A stretch of DNA of 64,000 nucleotides, from contig NZ_FOIQ01000001.1 of assembly GCF_900110895.1 (NCBI RefSeq), positions 523,460-587,459 on the forward strand, read 5' to 3'. The notes beneath the pieces were generated by a model. That model had not been told where the DNA came from, did no database searches, and worked only from the letters and a program-made list of their open reading frames with translations. Made by a program: the position numbers and the translations under genes. Positions 7,408 to 16,395 of this stretch are shown here, one piece after another. The DNA comes from Prevotella aff. ruminicola Tc2-24. Lineage in GTDB: Bacteria > Bacteroidota > Bacteroidia > Bacteroidales > Bacteroidaceae. Position 1 is the stretch's first letter; the number at the start of each line of letters is the position of its first letter.

Positions 7408-8889
7408 TTATTCTCCTTCATCATCGTCATCTGGAATTGTGAACCAAGAAGAAGGCACAGATACACGTTCCTTCATCCAGTTGGTATCCACTGCGATAAT
7501 CATGGGCACCTCACCCTTCTTTGGGAACACGATCGTCATGACATTACCACTTCCCTTGCTACCAACTTTCACTGAGATATTATTGGTCTCTGAATTCCAA
7601 CCTGTCACATCAAACTCGGCCAGCGTAGCATTATAATCAATAGCCTGACCATCGGCTCCAGTATTTACCATAGTGCCAGCCGCATAGCCACTGCCGCTCT
7701 TACTCCACTTCATATTACCTATGGTCAGTTCGAAGTCAAGCGTTCCGCCCATAGCCCGTATCACAGCCTTCTGCGATACCGTGGGATCTCCCTCAAAGCG
7801 CAGGAACGTCCTCGTTCCATCCTCGTTGATCTTATAGACAGCAGTCTTCGTAGTGGTCTGCAACACATCGACCACGATGTCGTTAAAGTCGAAATCGTCA
7901 GTCTCGCCCAAGTCTTCAACCATATATCGCTTGGAAACCGTTTCCTTGACAGGCTCCGTGATTTCCTTAATCTCCGGCACATCGGGCTTACCGTACATCA
8001 TAAACACCACATCCTCAAAGTCGTGGTCGCTCTTCTCGTAGATAGCCTGATCCTCACAACCGATAATCATCTCCTTGTAGTCGTCGCCCAGACTAGGCAC
8101 AGAATCAGGATGAATGTTCAATGCCAGCATCTGGTGAGCAAGTGATGATGCCGGGTTTCGTGGAGCACCTGACTTAAGGTTCGACAGATAGAGATACATG
8201 CTCTTGCCAACAGGCAGGTTCTTAAACGTGATAGGCTTAGCACGCACGAACTTAGCCGTCTTCGTGTTATGAGTACGACTGGTTCTGTAGTTCGTATTAG
8301 GATCCACAGGACCGACATCCTGCCAGTCACCGTCGTTACCCGACTCATTCTTCTGGATATTCTGGTTCTTCGTCCATACCGTGATATCCATCGCATCCCC
8401 CTGATCGTTAAAGTCCTCAACCACCAGATGCAGCGTCCACACGAAGTCGCCCGTCCCCTGATAGATAGGAACGATACTGAACTCATTCTGAGGTACGATC
8501 ATGTAGAAGGGGTTTCCGAGGTCTTCATGGTTACGGCCATCGGGCAGTTTCTTCTTCATCCATTCAATAGTCTTGGCGTCCACCTCGTACCAATCACCTA
8601 TCGACATATATTCGCTACCACCATCGATGACGGCACGTGTCAGGTTTCTTGGCAGAATGGTGTTTCCCGAGAGAGAATAGGTAGGATACATTTTTGCGAA
8701 ATCCCACGTTTGTTCTGGGTCCACAGCTCCATACTTCTTGATAAAGTTGGATTCAAACTCACTTTTGTGCTGTTGTTCCACGGCAGAATTATTAAAGACA
8801 TCATGATCTTTGGAACAAGATACCATGGAAACAATCACTGTTGCCATCAAAAAACAACTAAAAATACTCCTTTTCATCATATTACACAT
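7408..8889 (-). CDS. LruC-domain surface/periplasmic lipoprotein, function unknown
   Basis: A 493-aa lipoprotein: the signal peptide MKRSIFSC...VSMVSC has a clear lipobox. The ATG at 8877 or 8880 is as likely a start as 8889, since all three are in frame and none has a Shine-Dalgarno. The central and C-terminal parts carry the paired acidic motifs of LruC/DUF4842 proteins, HDFEDVVFMMYG (about residue 285) and ETDDFDFNDIVVDV (about residue 325), which look like Ca2+-binding beta-sandwich loops. A DPEQTWDFAK motif near the N-terminus is also common in these proteins. No enzyme motif is visible. It is a lone gene with its own minus-strand promoter (8960-8990) and convergent with the tRNA pair. 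Role unknown; probably cell-surface. Confidence 0.82.
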   Translation of the reverse strand: MCNMMKRSIFSCFLMATVIVSMVSCSKDHDVFNNSAVEQQHKSEFESNFIKKYGAVDPEQTWDFAKMYPTYSLSGNTILPRNLTRAVIDGGSEYMSIGDWYEVDAKTIEWMKKKLPDGRNHEDLGNPFYMIVPQNEFSIVPIYQGTGDFVWTLHLVVEDFNDQGDAMDITVWTKNQNIQKNESGNDGDWQDVGPVDPNTNYRTSRTHNTKTAKFVRAKPITFKNLPVGKSMYLYLSNLKSGAPRNPASSLAHQMLALNIHPDSVPSLGDDYKEMIIGCEDQAIYEKSDHDFEDVVFMMYGKPDVPEIKEITEPVKETVSKRYMVEDLGETDDFDFNDIVVDVLQTTTKTAVYKINEDGTRTFLRFEGDPTVSQKAVIRAMGGTLDFELTIGNMKWSKSGSGYAAGTMVNTGADGQAIDYNATLAEFDVTGWNSETNNISVKVGSKGSGNVMTIVFPKKGEVPMIIAVDTNWMKERVSVPSSWFTIPDDDDEGE

Positions 8890-8959
8890 TTTGTTAATAG
8901 CACCAATAGGGAATTTCCCCTAATCTTTAAGTCTTTATGTTACTAGCTAATACTCAGTG

Positions 8960-8990
8960 CAAATATATGAAATAAAGATTAAAAAAACAA
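8960..8990 (-). promoter_or_regulatory. Promoter of the LruC lipoprotein gene
   Basis: The minus-strand -7 TATATTTG (plus 8960-8967) has a TTG 20 nt upstream (plus CAA 8988-8990). The 5' leader is about 70 nt. Confidence 0.6.
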
Positions 8991-9060
8991 GTATTTTCTA
9001 AAAAAAATGCATCTATAATACAAAAACAGATGGTCAGTAATACATCTAAGTGACCTTTAC

Positions 9061-10323
9061 CTATGGTATCAGGAGAGAGGAATCGCCATAACTCAGGAAG
9101 CGGAAGTCGTGCGACAGGGCATAATCGTAAATCTTGTGCCAATCGCCCTTGACAAAGGCACTCACGAGCAACAGCAATGTAGACTGCGGCTGATGGAAGT
9201 TGGTGACCAGCATCTTCACAATCTTATAGTTATAGCCAGGAGCAATGATAATCTGCGTACTCGAATGCAGCACCTCAAGACCGCGGACATCCATCCATGC
9301 GGCCAGACTTCTCAGTGCCTCAACAGCTGGAACATCGCAAGGACTGTCATAGGGTTCCCATTGACACACATGAAGTTGCTCTTCCGTCAGATTCGCATTC
9401 CGCATCACTTTCACTCCCATATAATATAGGCTTTCCAACGTACGGACACTCGTGGTACCCACAGCAATAGCCTTGCCATCGTGCCGAATCAGTTTCTCTA
9501 TGGTCGAACGACGTACACTGATATATTCCGTGTGCATCTCATGTCCTTCTATCTCCTCACTCTTCACGGGTTTGAATGTACCGGCACCAACATGTAATGT
9601 CAGTTCCTCACGATCGATGCCATGGGCATCAAGAGCAGCCAGTACCTCTGGCGTAAAATGAAGTCCAGCCGTTGGTGCAGCCACACTTCCCTTGATTTTC
9701 GAATAGACCGTCTGGTAGGTCGTCTTGTCGCTCTCCTGCGTCTCACGGTTCAGATAGGGAGGAATCGGCAGTTCTCCCATCGCATCGATAATTTCTGCAA
9801 AGGAGATTCGAGAGTTATCGGCGGCCTTCCACTCAAAGTCTATCCGATGGGAGGTACCATGGATGGCACCACGGGTTGCCATCACGAGAACCTTCTCTCC
9901 CTTGATATCAATCTCGCGTGACAGGGTGCCTTCTTTCCACTTCTTCAGGTTGCCGACAAGACAATACCAAGCGCAATGCCCCGTTGTCTGGAACATCAGC
10001 TCATAGTCTGACGGATCGGCAGGCTCTAAGAGGAAGACCTCTATCAGCGCGCCAAGAGGCTCGCCATTCGCATTAGCTTTACGGAAATGCATTCGTGCCT
10101 GTATCACCTTCGTATTATTGAAGACCATCAGAGCACCCTTCGGCAGATAGTCGGGCAGATGACAGAAGACGTCCTCCCCTACCTCACCGTTACGATAGAG
10201 TAAGAGCTTAGACTGGTCGCGCCGTGCAATGGGAAACTTGGCGATGCGATCATCGGGAAGCGGATAGTTATAGTCACTGATATGGATATGTCTGGGATCT
10301 GATTCCTTTATAGAACAACTCAT
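9061..10323 (-). CDS. queA: S-adenosylmethionine:tRNA ribosyltransferase-isomerase
   Basis: Transfers and isomerises the ribosyl moiety of SAM onto preQ1 in tRNA, making epoxyqueuosine in the wobble position of GUN-anticodon tRNAs. Typical segments are visible: YPLPDDRIAKFPIARRDQSK at the N-terminus, LMVFNNTKVIQARM, PTAGLHFTPEVL, LHVGAGTFKPVK, EYISV, GTTSVRTLES and ITNFHQPQST-like TNFHQPQSTLLLLVSAF. The ATG at 10323 is chosen because the real domain begins there and it overlaps the previous gene's TGA (ATGA). A longer in-frame reading continues into the PAP2 gene and is rejected. The 420-aa length exceeds E. coli QueA (356 aa) but fits the Bacteroidota form, as far as I recall. It is the last gene of the moxR-bat operon, with no clear terminator after it. 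Confidence 0.92.
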   Translation of the reverse strand: MSCSIKESDPRHIHISDYNYPLPDDRIAKFPIARRDQSKLLLYRNGEVGEDVFCHLPDYLPKGALMVFNNTKVIQARMHFRKANANGEPLGALIEVFLLEPADPSDYELMFQTTGHCAWYCLVGNLKKWKEGTLSREIDIKGEKVLVMATRGAIHGTSHRIDFEWKAADNSRISFAEIIDAMGELPIPPYLNRETQESDKTTYQTVYSKIKGSVAAPTAGLHFTPEVLAALDAHGIDREELTLHVGAGTFKPVKSEEIEGHEMHTEYISVRRSTIEKLIRHDGKAIAVGTTSVRTLESLYYMGVKVMRNANLTEEQLHVCQWEPYDSPCDVPAVEALRSLAAWMDVRGLEVLHSSTQIIIAPGYNYKIVKMLVTNFHQPQSTLLLLVSAFVKGDWHKIYDYALSHDFRFLSYGDSSLLIP

Positions 10324-11042
10324 ATAAGACAAGATTTGATAAGAGCAAAGACCAACGTAAATACCAAGACTGCGACAGGAACATCGCAATCGGAGCGCTG
10401 GAAGCCCGTAGATGTATATTGTGAAGAAATAAAACGTCTTCTTGACGTCATATTTCTGGATAGGCGATAATACAGGAAATAGACGGTCGATCCCACCAGA
10501 CCTCCCCACAACAGTCCAACCAGAATGTCACCTGGGAAGTGGACACCAAGGTACAGACGTGTCCAGCAGTTCGTGAACGACCAGAGTATGAGTGCCAGCG
10601 ACAGCAGACGACTTCTGACTAACCAGCAGAAGAACACCGCAATACTGAAGGTGTTAGAGGCATGGGCGGAGAAGAAACCGAAGCGCCCCCCCCGATAGCC
10701 GTCAACGATATCAACCAGCAAGCCAATCTCGGGGTCATGTGTAGGTCGCCAGCGTCCTACCATCGGCTTGACAATCATATCATCGACCGTCCCCGCCAAC
10801 AACACGCACAGACCAGCACCGCACAAGATCATCATGACCTTACGGAAGTTATCATTATTGTTAAGTACCACATAGAAAAGACTAATGTACAGAGGTACCC
10901 ATGTGACGGTAGCCGTCAGGACACGCATGACACGATCCAGATAAAGAGAGTCACTGCCATTCAAAGACAATAACAAATCCTTATCATACTCCACCAGTGC
11001 GGAGAGAAAGCCGTCTGCCGACATGAGTATTTCCTGGAACAT
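10320..11042 (-). CDS. PAP2-family membrane phosphatase
   Basis: A 240-aa integral membrane protein of the type 2 phosphatidic acid phosphatase superfamily, which dephosphorylates lipid phosphates such as undecaprenyl pyrophosphate or phosphatidylglycerophosphate. The three signature motifs are visible: K92-x6-R99-P100 (KPMVGRWRP), SAH at 125-127 (F-S-A-H-A in place of PSGH) and R162-x5-H168-x3-D172 (TRLYLGVHFPGD). About five to six hydrophobic helices surround them. It starts 1 nt beyond the batDE stop and overlaps queA by ATGA, so it is in the same operon. The substrate cannot be told from sequence; undecaprenyl-PP or PGP are reasonable guesses. Confidence 0.87.
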   Translation of the reverse strand: MFQEILMSADGFLSALVEYDKDLLLSLNGSDSLYLDRVMRVLTATVTWVPLYISLFYVVLNNNDNFRKVMMILCGAGLCVLLAGTVDDMIVKPMVGRWRPTHDPEIGLLVDIVDGYRGGRFGFFSAHASNTFSIAVFFCWLVRSRLLSLALILWSFTNCWTRLYLGVHFPGDILVGLLWGGLVGSTVYFLYYRLSRNMTSRRRFISSQYTSTGFQRSDCDVPVAVLVFTLVFALIKSCLI

Positions 11043-11043
11043 A

Positions 11044-13656
11044 CTATATCTCCTCTATCTGATGACTCTCAACCCAGCCCTCTTTACCATCAGCCACACG
11101 GATCTCCTTCCATCCTTTCATCGCCCTATCGGAAATCAAGACCTTCGTACCCTCATGAAGAATAAAGAGATCGGTACCGCTCTTCGCTGGTGTGCTCTTG
11201 ACTGCCATGGAAGGAACCATCACGATAGCCCCCTTCCGTTCCATTAGGTTCTGACGCTGTTGCCAAGCAAAGACATTACCCATCACGAACAGGATAAGCA
11301 ACACAACTCCGCCAAAGAAACCGATCTTACGGAGCCACAAACGTTCCGAGAAGAGGTAGACCAACAGAAGGACAATCACCAGAGCCAAAGACAGCAGAGA
11401 CAGACAAGCCCACGCATCAACGCTCATCAGGTTGACCACCGAACGATACCAAGTAAAGAAGAACATCTCAGATTCAGGGACAATCTTGTCGATGGTCTTT
11501 GACCGTGCTATCTGCAGGTTGAAACGGATATCACGGTCACCGGGAGAAAACAGAAGGGCACGTTCATAGTTCAAGACTGCACGCGTGATATTCTCCGTCC
11601 GGTAGTAAGCATTACCAAGATTATAATAGAGATCAGCACTTGCGCCCTGCTTCAGCAACTCCTCATAATCCTTGATGGCCTGTTGGTACTGTCCACGTAC
11701 ATAGGCACTGTCTGCCTCAGCTTTGGTCGTAGCACCGGCAAGTAACGGGAGATGGATGACAAGCACAACCAACAACAACTTCATCGTTGCTGCCCTGCGC
11801 CCCTTCTTCTTCATCGTCTCCTCAATCTTCTCAATGGCAGTCATCGCCTTTTCATACACTTTGTTCATATTTCCTTTCGGATCACCAGGGGCATAACGTT
11901 CAAACTCACACTCATCAAGAGCTCCGATAAACTGACTGATGATATTCCCATCTACCTGACGCTCCGTCAGTCGCTGACTGATATTGTCGTGAGAGAGTTG
12001 TTCGACTGGTATATTCAGTTTGTCACCTACATAGCCCCATAGTGCACGGAGCACCTCATCATAGAACTCTCCCGGCTTATCGTCCGCCATCAGCTTGGCC
12101 GCATTCTTCAGCCGTTTTGTCGCCACCTTATTAGCTTTCTTTCCACGCGTCTTCGTCACATTGGCATTGTCGATAGCACGCTGACGGAATACAATGAACA
12201 GAGAGATGAATATCAAAGCAAGTACGGCCAAAGATATCCAGTAACCGGTGGAGGCAAAGAAGAAACGGTCAAGTCCCTGCTGGCGCACGTCACCCATCTT
12301 GATATAACGGATATCCTTATTCAGCTCCTGCACATCCTGACCTGAGAAATCATTCACGGATGCAGCACCGGATCCTTTGGCTACATCAAGAGTCAAGGCA
12401 TCACTCTGGATTGTCTTATAACTCTTCGTCGAAACATCAAAATAAGTAAACTCTACCGGTGGTATCTCATACTTGCCTTGATGGCGTGGAACGGCCAGAA
12501 TATCAAAAATCATTGACCCCTCAATACCATGAGCTGTCAGCTTTGTCTTATCCGTAATCTTCGGCTCATACTTGTCAAAATCCTTGGGGAACTTGACTAC
12601 CGGCTGTTTGATAAGCTTCAAGTTTCCGGTACCACTCAAGATGATACGCAGAGAGACCGGATCATTCGCTTTCGTCTCTGTCTTATTCAACTGAGCAGTG
12701 ATATTGAACTTACCCACGCCACCAGAGAAATTCGCCGGACGGGCAGGCAGGGGATCGACCTGAATATCAATGCCTGGGGCTTGGATCTTCTTTTTCACCT
12801 CCACATAGCCGGAACCGCCATTGAAGAATGCCTCAAAGGGATCAACATTTCGATTCTGTTGTACTACGATTCCTTCGAAGGTGATGCTGGGAATCTCCAA
12901 CTTACCCGTCATCTGGGGGAACATCACATACTGACTCCATGTACAGGTACGATAGGGACGCCCGTTGACTGTCTCGATAGAGAAGCTCTTTTGCTGTGGC
13001 AAATCCACTTCCTGCGTATAGAAACTCTTCAGATCCGGCATGTCACCCCGCAACTGAGTCAACGAGACCAACGTATATACCTTGTAGGTCAGCAGAATCG
13101 GCTCCTGCTCATAGACCCTCTTCTTGTTAGCACTTACCTTGATAAAGAGATCCGAGCCCGAGATCCTGCTTCCGACATCCCGTAGCTCTCCTCCCTCATC
13201 ATCGTTACTCTGACGCTGATGACGGGAACTACTTCCTTGTGCTGATCCCGACGCACGAATGGTCAGAGGTTTCGAAGTGATGCGCTTACCACCTACCACA
13301 GCAACAGCAGGAGGAATCGTGAACGTACCAGCTTTCGTGGCCACAACCATATAAGTATAGGTCACAGACGAAGAAGAGCTCGTATGTCCGTTTATCATCT
13401 GATAACTCGACTGCGTAGAACTGTTCGGGCCAATCAAGACCTCCAACTCCTCAGGAATATTGCCGGCCCTGAATTCGCTGACATTCATGGTATTGACCGT
13501 GTATGTCAGACGGAAATTCTCGCCAACGGCGACATGCGACGGGGCCGATCCTGTAAGCGTCTGAGCAAGCAAGCTAAAAGGCATAAAGGTAAGAAGGTAA
13601 AAAGGTAAAAACCATTTCACCCACCTTTGAACCTTCATGTTTATATATCTTTCCAT
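11044..13656 (-). CDS. Fused BatD-BatE protein
   Basis: An 870-aa protein joining two Bat proteins that are usually separate. Residues 1-624 are BatD: a signal peptide (the ATG at 13638, MKVQRWVKWF, may be the true start), repeated beta-sandwich domains (VGENFRLTYTVNTMNVSEFR; later NDPVSLRIILSGTGNLKLIK), one TM helix near residues 475-495 and a cytoplasmic helical tail. From Met625 (MKLLLVVLVIHLPLLAG) the chain starts again as BatE: a second hydrophobic signal-like helix, a TPR unit (YYNLGNAYYRTENITRAVLN), two TM helices, and a C-terminal SH3-like domain (VKSTPAKSG...LHEGTKVLI...GWVESHQI). No stop or frameshift separates them. Bat proteins are linked to oxygen or stress tolerance and envelope integrity, but their biochemical role is unsettled. 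The gene precedes PAP2 by 1 nt. Confidence 0.88.
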   Translation of the reverse strand: MERYINMKVQRWVKWFLPFYLLTFMPFSLLAQTLTGSAPSHVAVGENFRLTYTVNTMNVSEFRAGNIPEELEVLIGPNSSTQSSYQMINGHTSSSSSVTYTYMVVATKAGTFTIPPAVAVVGGKRITSKPLTIRASGSAQGSSSRHQRQSNDDEGGELRDVGSRISGSDLFIKVSANKKRVYEQEPILLTYKVYTLVSLTQLRGDMPDLKSFYTQEVDLPQQKSFSIETVNGRPYRTCTWSQYVMFPQMTGKLEIPSITFEGIVVQQNRNVDPFEAFFNGGSGYVEVKKKIQAPGIDIQVDPLPARPANFSGGVGKFNITAQLNKTETKANDPVSLRIILSGTGNLKLIKQPVVKFPKDFDKYEPKITDKTKLTAHGIEGSMIFDILAVPRHQGKYEIPPVEFTYFDVSTKSYKTIQSDALTLDVAKGSGAASVNDFSGQDVQELNKDIRYIKMGDVRQQGLDRFFFASTGYWISLAVLALIFISLFIVFRQRAIDNANVTKTRGKKANKVATKRLKNAAKLMADDKPGEFYDEVLRALWGYVGDKLNIPVEQLSHDNISQRLTERQVDGNIISQFIGALDECEFERYAPGDPKGNMNKVYEKAMTAIEKIEETMKKKGRRAATMKLLLVVLVIHLPLLAGATTKAEADSAYVRGQYQQAIKDYEELLKQGASADLYYNLGNAYYRTENITRAVLNYERALLFSPGDRDIRFNLQIARSKTIDKIVPESEMFFFTWYRSVVNLMSVDAWACLSLLSLALVIVLLLVYLFSERLWLRKIGFFGGVVLLILFVMGNVFAWQQRQNLMERKGAIVMVPSMAVKSTPAKSGTDLFILHEGTKVLISDRAMKGWKEIRVADGKEGWVESHQIEEI

Positions 13657-13700
13657 CTTCTATTCCTTTACAATTTTTCAATTCTCCTTCTCACTACAGA

Positions 13701-15386
13701 TCACCAATTCTTCTGAATAGCGCGACGTTGCGGCTTCTGTTGGGCCTTCTTCATCTTATCCTGGGTCTGCTTCTCGTTCTGGATAGCAGCATTCAGCAGT
13801 TGTTCCGCATTCTCCTTACTCATCTGCGGCTTAGGCTGTTCCTGCTTCTTCTGCTTATTCTCTTCATTCTTTTGCTGGTCTTTCTTATCGTCGTTTTTCT
13901 GATTCTCATTCTGCTTGTTCTGATCCTGCTTCTGTTGCTGCTTCTGTTGCTGATGCTTACAGAGTACCAGATTATAACGAGTCTCATCATCATTCGGATT
14001 CAGGCGCAATGCGTTTTTATAAGCCTCTATCGCCTCACCATACATCCTATGAGTCTGACAGATAACCCCCATGTTATGATATGCTTGTGCCTTTCGAAGA
14101 GGATTGGTCTCCAACTTGGCTGCATGCTCAAACTGTTCAATGGCAGCAGAATCTTTCTTCTGTGCCATCAACGCATTACCTAGGTTAAAGGCAGCCTGAG
14201 GATTACGAGCATTCTTCTCGACAGCCTTGCGATAAGACACCTCCGCATTAGGATAGTCTCCGCCACGGTACAACTTATTTCCCTGACGCACATATTGACG
14301 GTCGGTCTGCGCAGAGGCAGTCAATGTCATCAAAAGAAGAAGAAGCATGACCGTCACCTTCTTCTTACTCCCAAAGAGAGAAAGACTCTTCAACAATGGA
14401 CTCTGACGGTCCATGATAAAGACCTCGAGAATCAGCAGCAGCAATGCCAAGACACCAAAAGCTTGGAACTGCTCATCATACTCACTATAGATGGTTGAGG
14501 AAGTCTCCTTCTTGGAAAGTTTATCCAGTTCCCTGTCCAACTGTTCCTGGGCTGCGCTGTTATTCTCCACATGGATATAGGCACCACCACCTGCCTGAGC
14601 CACCTGTTTACACATCTCCTCATTCAGAGCCGACATCACAGTGTTGCCTGTATTATCTTTCATATATTCGCCCGTCCCTGGCAGAGGTATTGGTGAGCCG
14701 TTGACAGAACCGACACCAAGCACATAGACACGCATCCCCTTGTCTTTGGCCGCCTTGGCAGCCTCCAAGGCCCCACCCTCATGATCCTCACCATCAGTGA
14801 TAACCACGATAGCCTTACCGATGCCTTCTTCCTGAGTAAAACTGTTTGAAGCCATACTGATGGCCTTAGCGATATCCGTACCTTGTGTGGCTATCATCGA
14901 CGGATCAATACTGCTCAGGAACATCTTCGCCGACACATAGTCGCTCGTGATCGGCAACTGTACGAAAGCATCTCCTGCAAAGACAAGCAGACCTATCTTG
15001 TCGTTCGTGAAATGATCCACTAAGTTCTCCACCATCATCTTACTCCTGTCCAGACGGCTAGGAATGATATCCTCTGCCCGCATCGAGTTACTGATATCCA
15101 TGGCGATAATGGTCTCTATGCCCATGCGTTTCTCATGACTGATCTTCGTACCCATCTGCGGTCTGGCAAGCATGACAATCAGTAGGGCAAGTGCCCCCTG
15201 AAGCATCCAGAACTTCGTGAGGGGACGGAGAAACGACACGTTCGGCATTAACTCTTTCAACAAAGCCGGTTCTCCAAAACGACGAAGTCGTTTCTTCTGG
15301 TTTCGATATGAGACATACCTGACCAATGCCAATATGGGAATCAGCACCAACAGATAGAGATATGTGGGATCTTCAAATCTAAACAT
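13701..15386 (-). CDS. Fused BatB-BatC protein (VWA plus TPR)
   Basis: A 561-aa protein. Residues 1-340 are BatB: an N-terminal TM helix, a second TM (ALALLIVMLARPQMG), a von Willebrand factor A domain with MIDAS residues D97-x-S99-x-S101 (MDISNSMRAEDI), and a TM helix near 312-330. At Met347 a second signal-like helix (LLLLLLMTLTASAQ) opens BatC: TPR repeats (about 360-475) and then a Gln/Lys/Asn/Asp-rich low-complexity tail (about 475-561). The VWA domain should face the periplasm and bind a partner through a divalent metal. BatB and BatC are normally separate genes; here they read through in one frame. It lies 1 nt after batA and 44 nt before batDE. Confidence 0.88.
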   Translation of the reverse strand: MFRFEDPTYLYLLVLIPILALVRYVSYRNQKKRLRRFGEPALLKELMPNVSFLRPLTKFWMLQGALALLIVMLARPQMGTKISHEKRMGIETIIAMDISNSMRAEDIIPSRLDRSKMMVENLVDHFTNDKIGLLVFAGDAFVQLPITSDYVSAKMFLSSIDPSMIATQGTDIAKAISMASNSFTQEEGIGKAIVVITDGEDHEGGALEAAKAAKDKGMRVYVLGVGSVNGSPIPLPGTGEYMKDNTGNTVMSALNEEMCKQVAQAGGGAYIHVENNSAAQEQLDRELDKLSKKETSSTIYSEYDEQFQAFGVLALLLLILEVFIMDRQSPLLKSLSLFGSKKKVTVMLLLLLMTLTASAQTDRQYVRQGNKLYRGGDYPNAEVSYRKAVEKNARNPQAAFNLGNALMAQKKDSAAIEQFEHAAKLETNPLRKAQAYHNMGVICQTHRMYGEAIEAYKNALRLNPNDDETRYNLVLCKHQQQKQQQKQDQNKQNENQKNDDKKDQQKNEENKQKKQEQPKPQMSKENAEQLLNAAIQNEKQTQDKMKKAQQKPQRRAIQKNW

Positions 15387-15387
15387 A

Positions 15388-16386
15388 CTACGGTATCCTC
15401 CTGAATATGGTTATACGCAACAGGATCTCAAGCAGCAACGCCAGAACAGCGATGAGTGCAAAGGGCTGATAGGCCTCATATCGCTTGCTGAAATTCTTCA
15501 CGTTCAACTTACTCTTCTCCAACTGGTCAATCTCCTTATAGATATTTCGCAGTTCTTTTGTATTCGTGGCACGATAGAAATCGCCTTCCGTTGCAGCAGC
15601 GATCTCACTCAGCGTCTTGTTGTCAATCTCCACTGGAATATTCACATACTGAACGCCCCCTGCTACAGGCATCGGGTATGGTGCTACGTTATTGGTTCCC
15701 ACACCGATGGTATAGACACGGACACCCAGACTCCTGGCGATCTCCGCAGCCGTCATCGGCGAAATGTCACCACGGTTGTTACTACCGTCAGTCAACAGAA
15801 TCACCACCTTACTCTTGGCCTTGGAATCTTTCAGACGGGTCACCGCATTAGCCAGTCCCATGCCGATGGCCGTACCATCCTCGATCAGTCCGCGGGCCGC
15901 GATATCCGTACGCACGTTCTGGAGCAGATTCAACAGAGAGGCGTGATCGGTGGTCATGGGGCACTGTGTGAACGACTCTCCCGCAAAGATGGTCAAGCCG
16001 ATATTATCATTCGGACGACCAATGATAAACTCCGCAGCCACCTGTTTGGCCGCCTCGATTCTATTGGGTTTCAGGTCCTCGGCCAGCATACTGGTAGACA
16101 CATCCATCGCCAACATGATATCTATTCCCTCTACGGTCTTACTCTTCCATGAGTTCTGCGTCTGCGGACGTGCCAGCACCAGCACGATCATCGTGAAGGC
16201 CAGCAGACGGAGCATCAGGGAGAGCGGCATCAGCGTCACCTTCCAACTTCTCGGCGCATAACGGAACACGAACGTATCACTCATCCGCATCGTCGGCTCA
16301 GTCTTTTTCCTGTACATCACATACCAGATCAGATATGGGATGATCAACAGGAGCAGAAGCAGATATTCTTGATTGGCAAATTTCAT
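15388..16386 (-). CDS. batA: BatA, VWA-domain membrane protein
   Basis: A 332-aa protein with two N-terminal TM helices (residues 8-25 and about 52-72), a periplasmic von Willebrand A domain with intact MIDAS (D95-V-S97-T-S99, MDVSTSMLAEDLKPNR) and a C-terminal TM helix (ALIAVLALLLEILLRI). This is the standard BatA layout. BatA-BatE are linked to aerotolerance and periplasmic stress survival in Bacteroides. It sits between the 356-aa membrane protein and batBC, each only a few nt away, so all belong to one transcript. Confidence 0.9.
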   Translation of the reverse strand: MKFANQEYLLLLLLIIPYLIWYVMYRKKTEPTMRMSDTFVFRYAPRSWKVTLMPLSLMLRLLAFTMIVLVLARPQTQNSWKSKTVEGIDIMLAMDVSTSMLAEDLKPNRIEAAKQVAAEFIIGRPNDNIGLTIFAGESFTQCPMTTDHASLLNLLQNVRTDIAARGLIEDGTAIGMGLANAVTRLKDSKAKSKVVILLTDGSNNRGDISPMTAAEIARSLGVRVYTIGVGTNNVAPYPMPVAGGVQYVNIPVEIDNKTLSEIAAATEGDFYRATNTKELRNIYKEIDQLEKSKLNVKNFSKRYEAYQPFALIAVLALLLEILLRITIFRRIP

Positions 16387-16395
16387 TTGTTTCCT

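Noticed and set aside
9061..10509. 482-codon version of queA
   Set aside because: The first 62 codons lie within the PAP2 gene and do not match QueA; the ATG at 10323 gives the conserved N-terminus.
12529..13185. 218-codon plus-strand frame
   Set aside because: Antisense to the BatD part of batDE; no recognisable domain.
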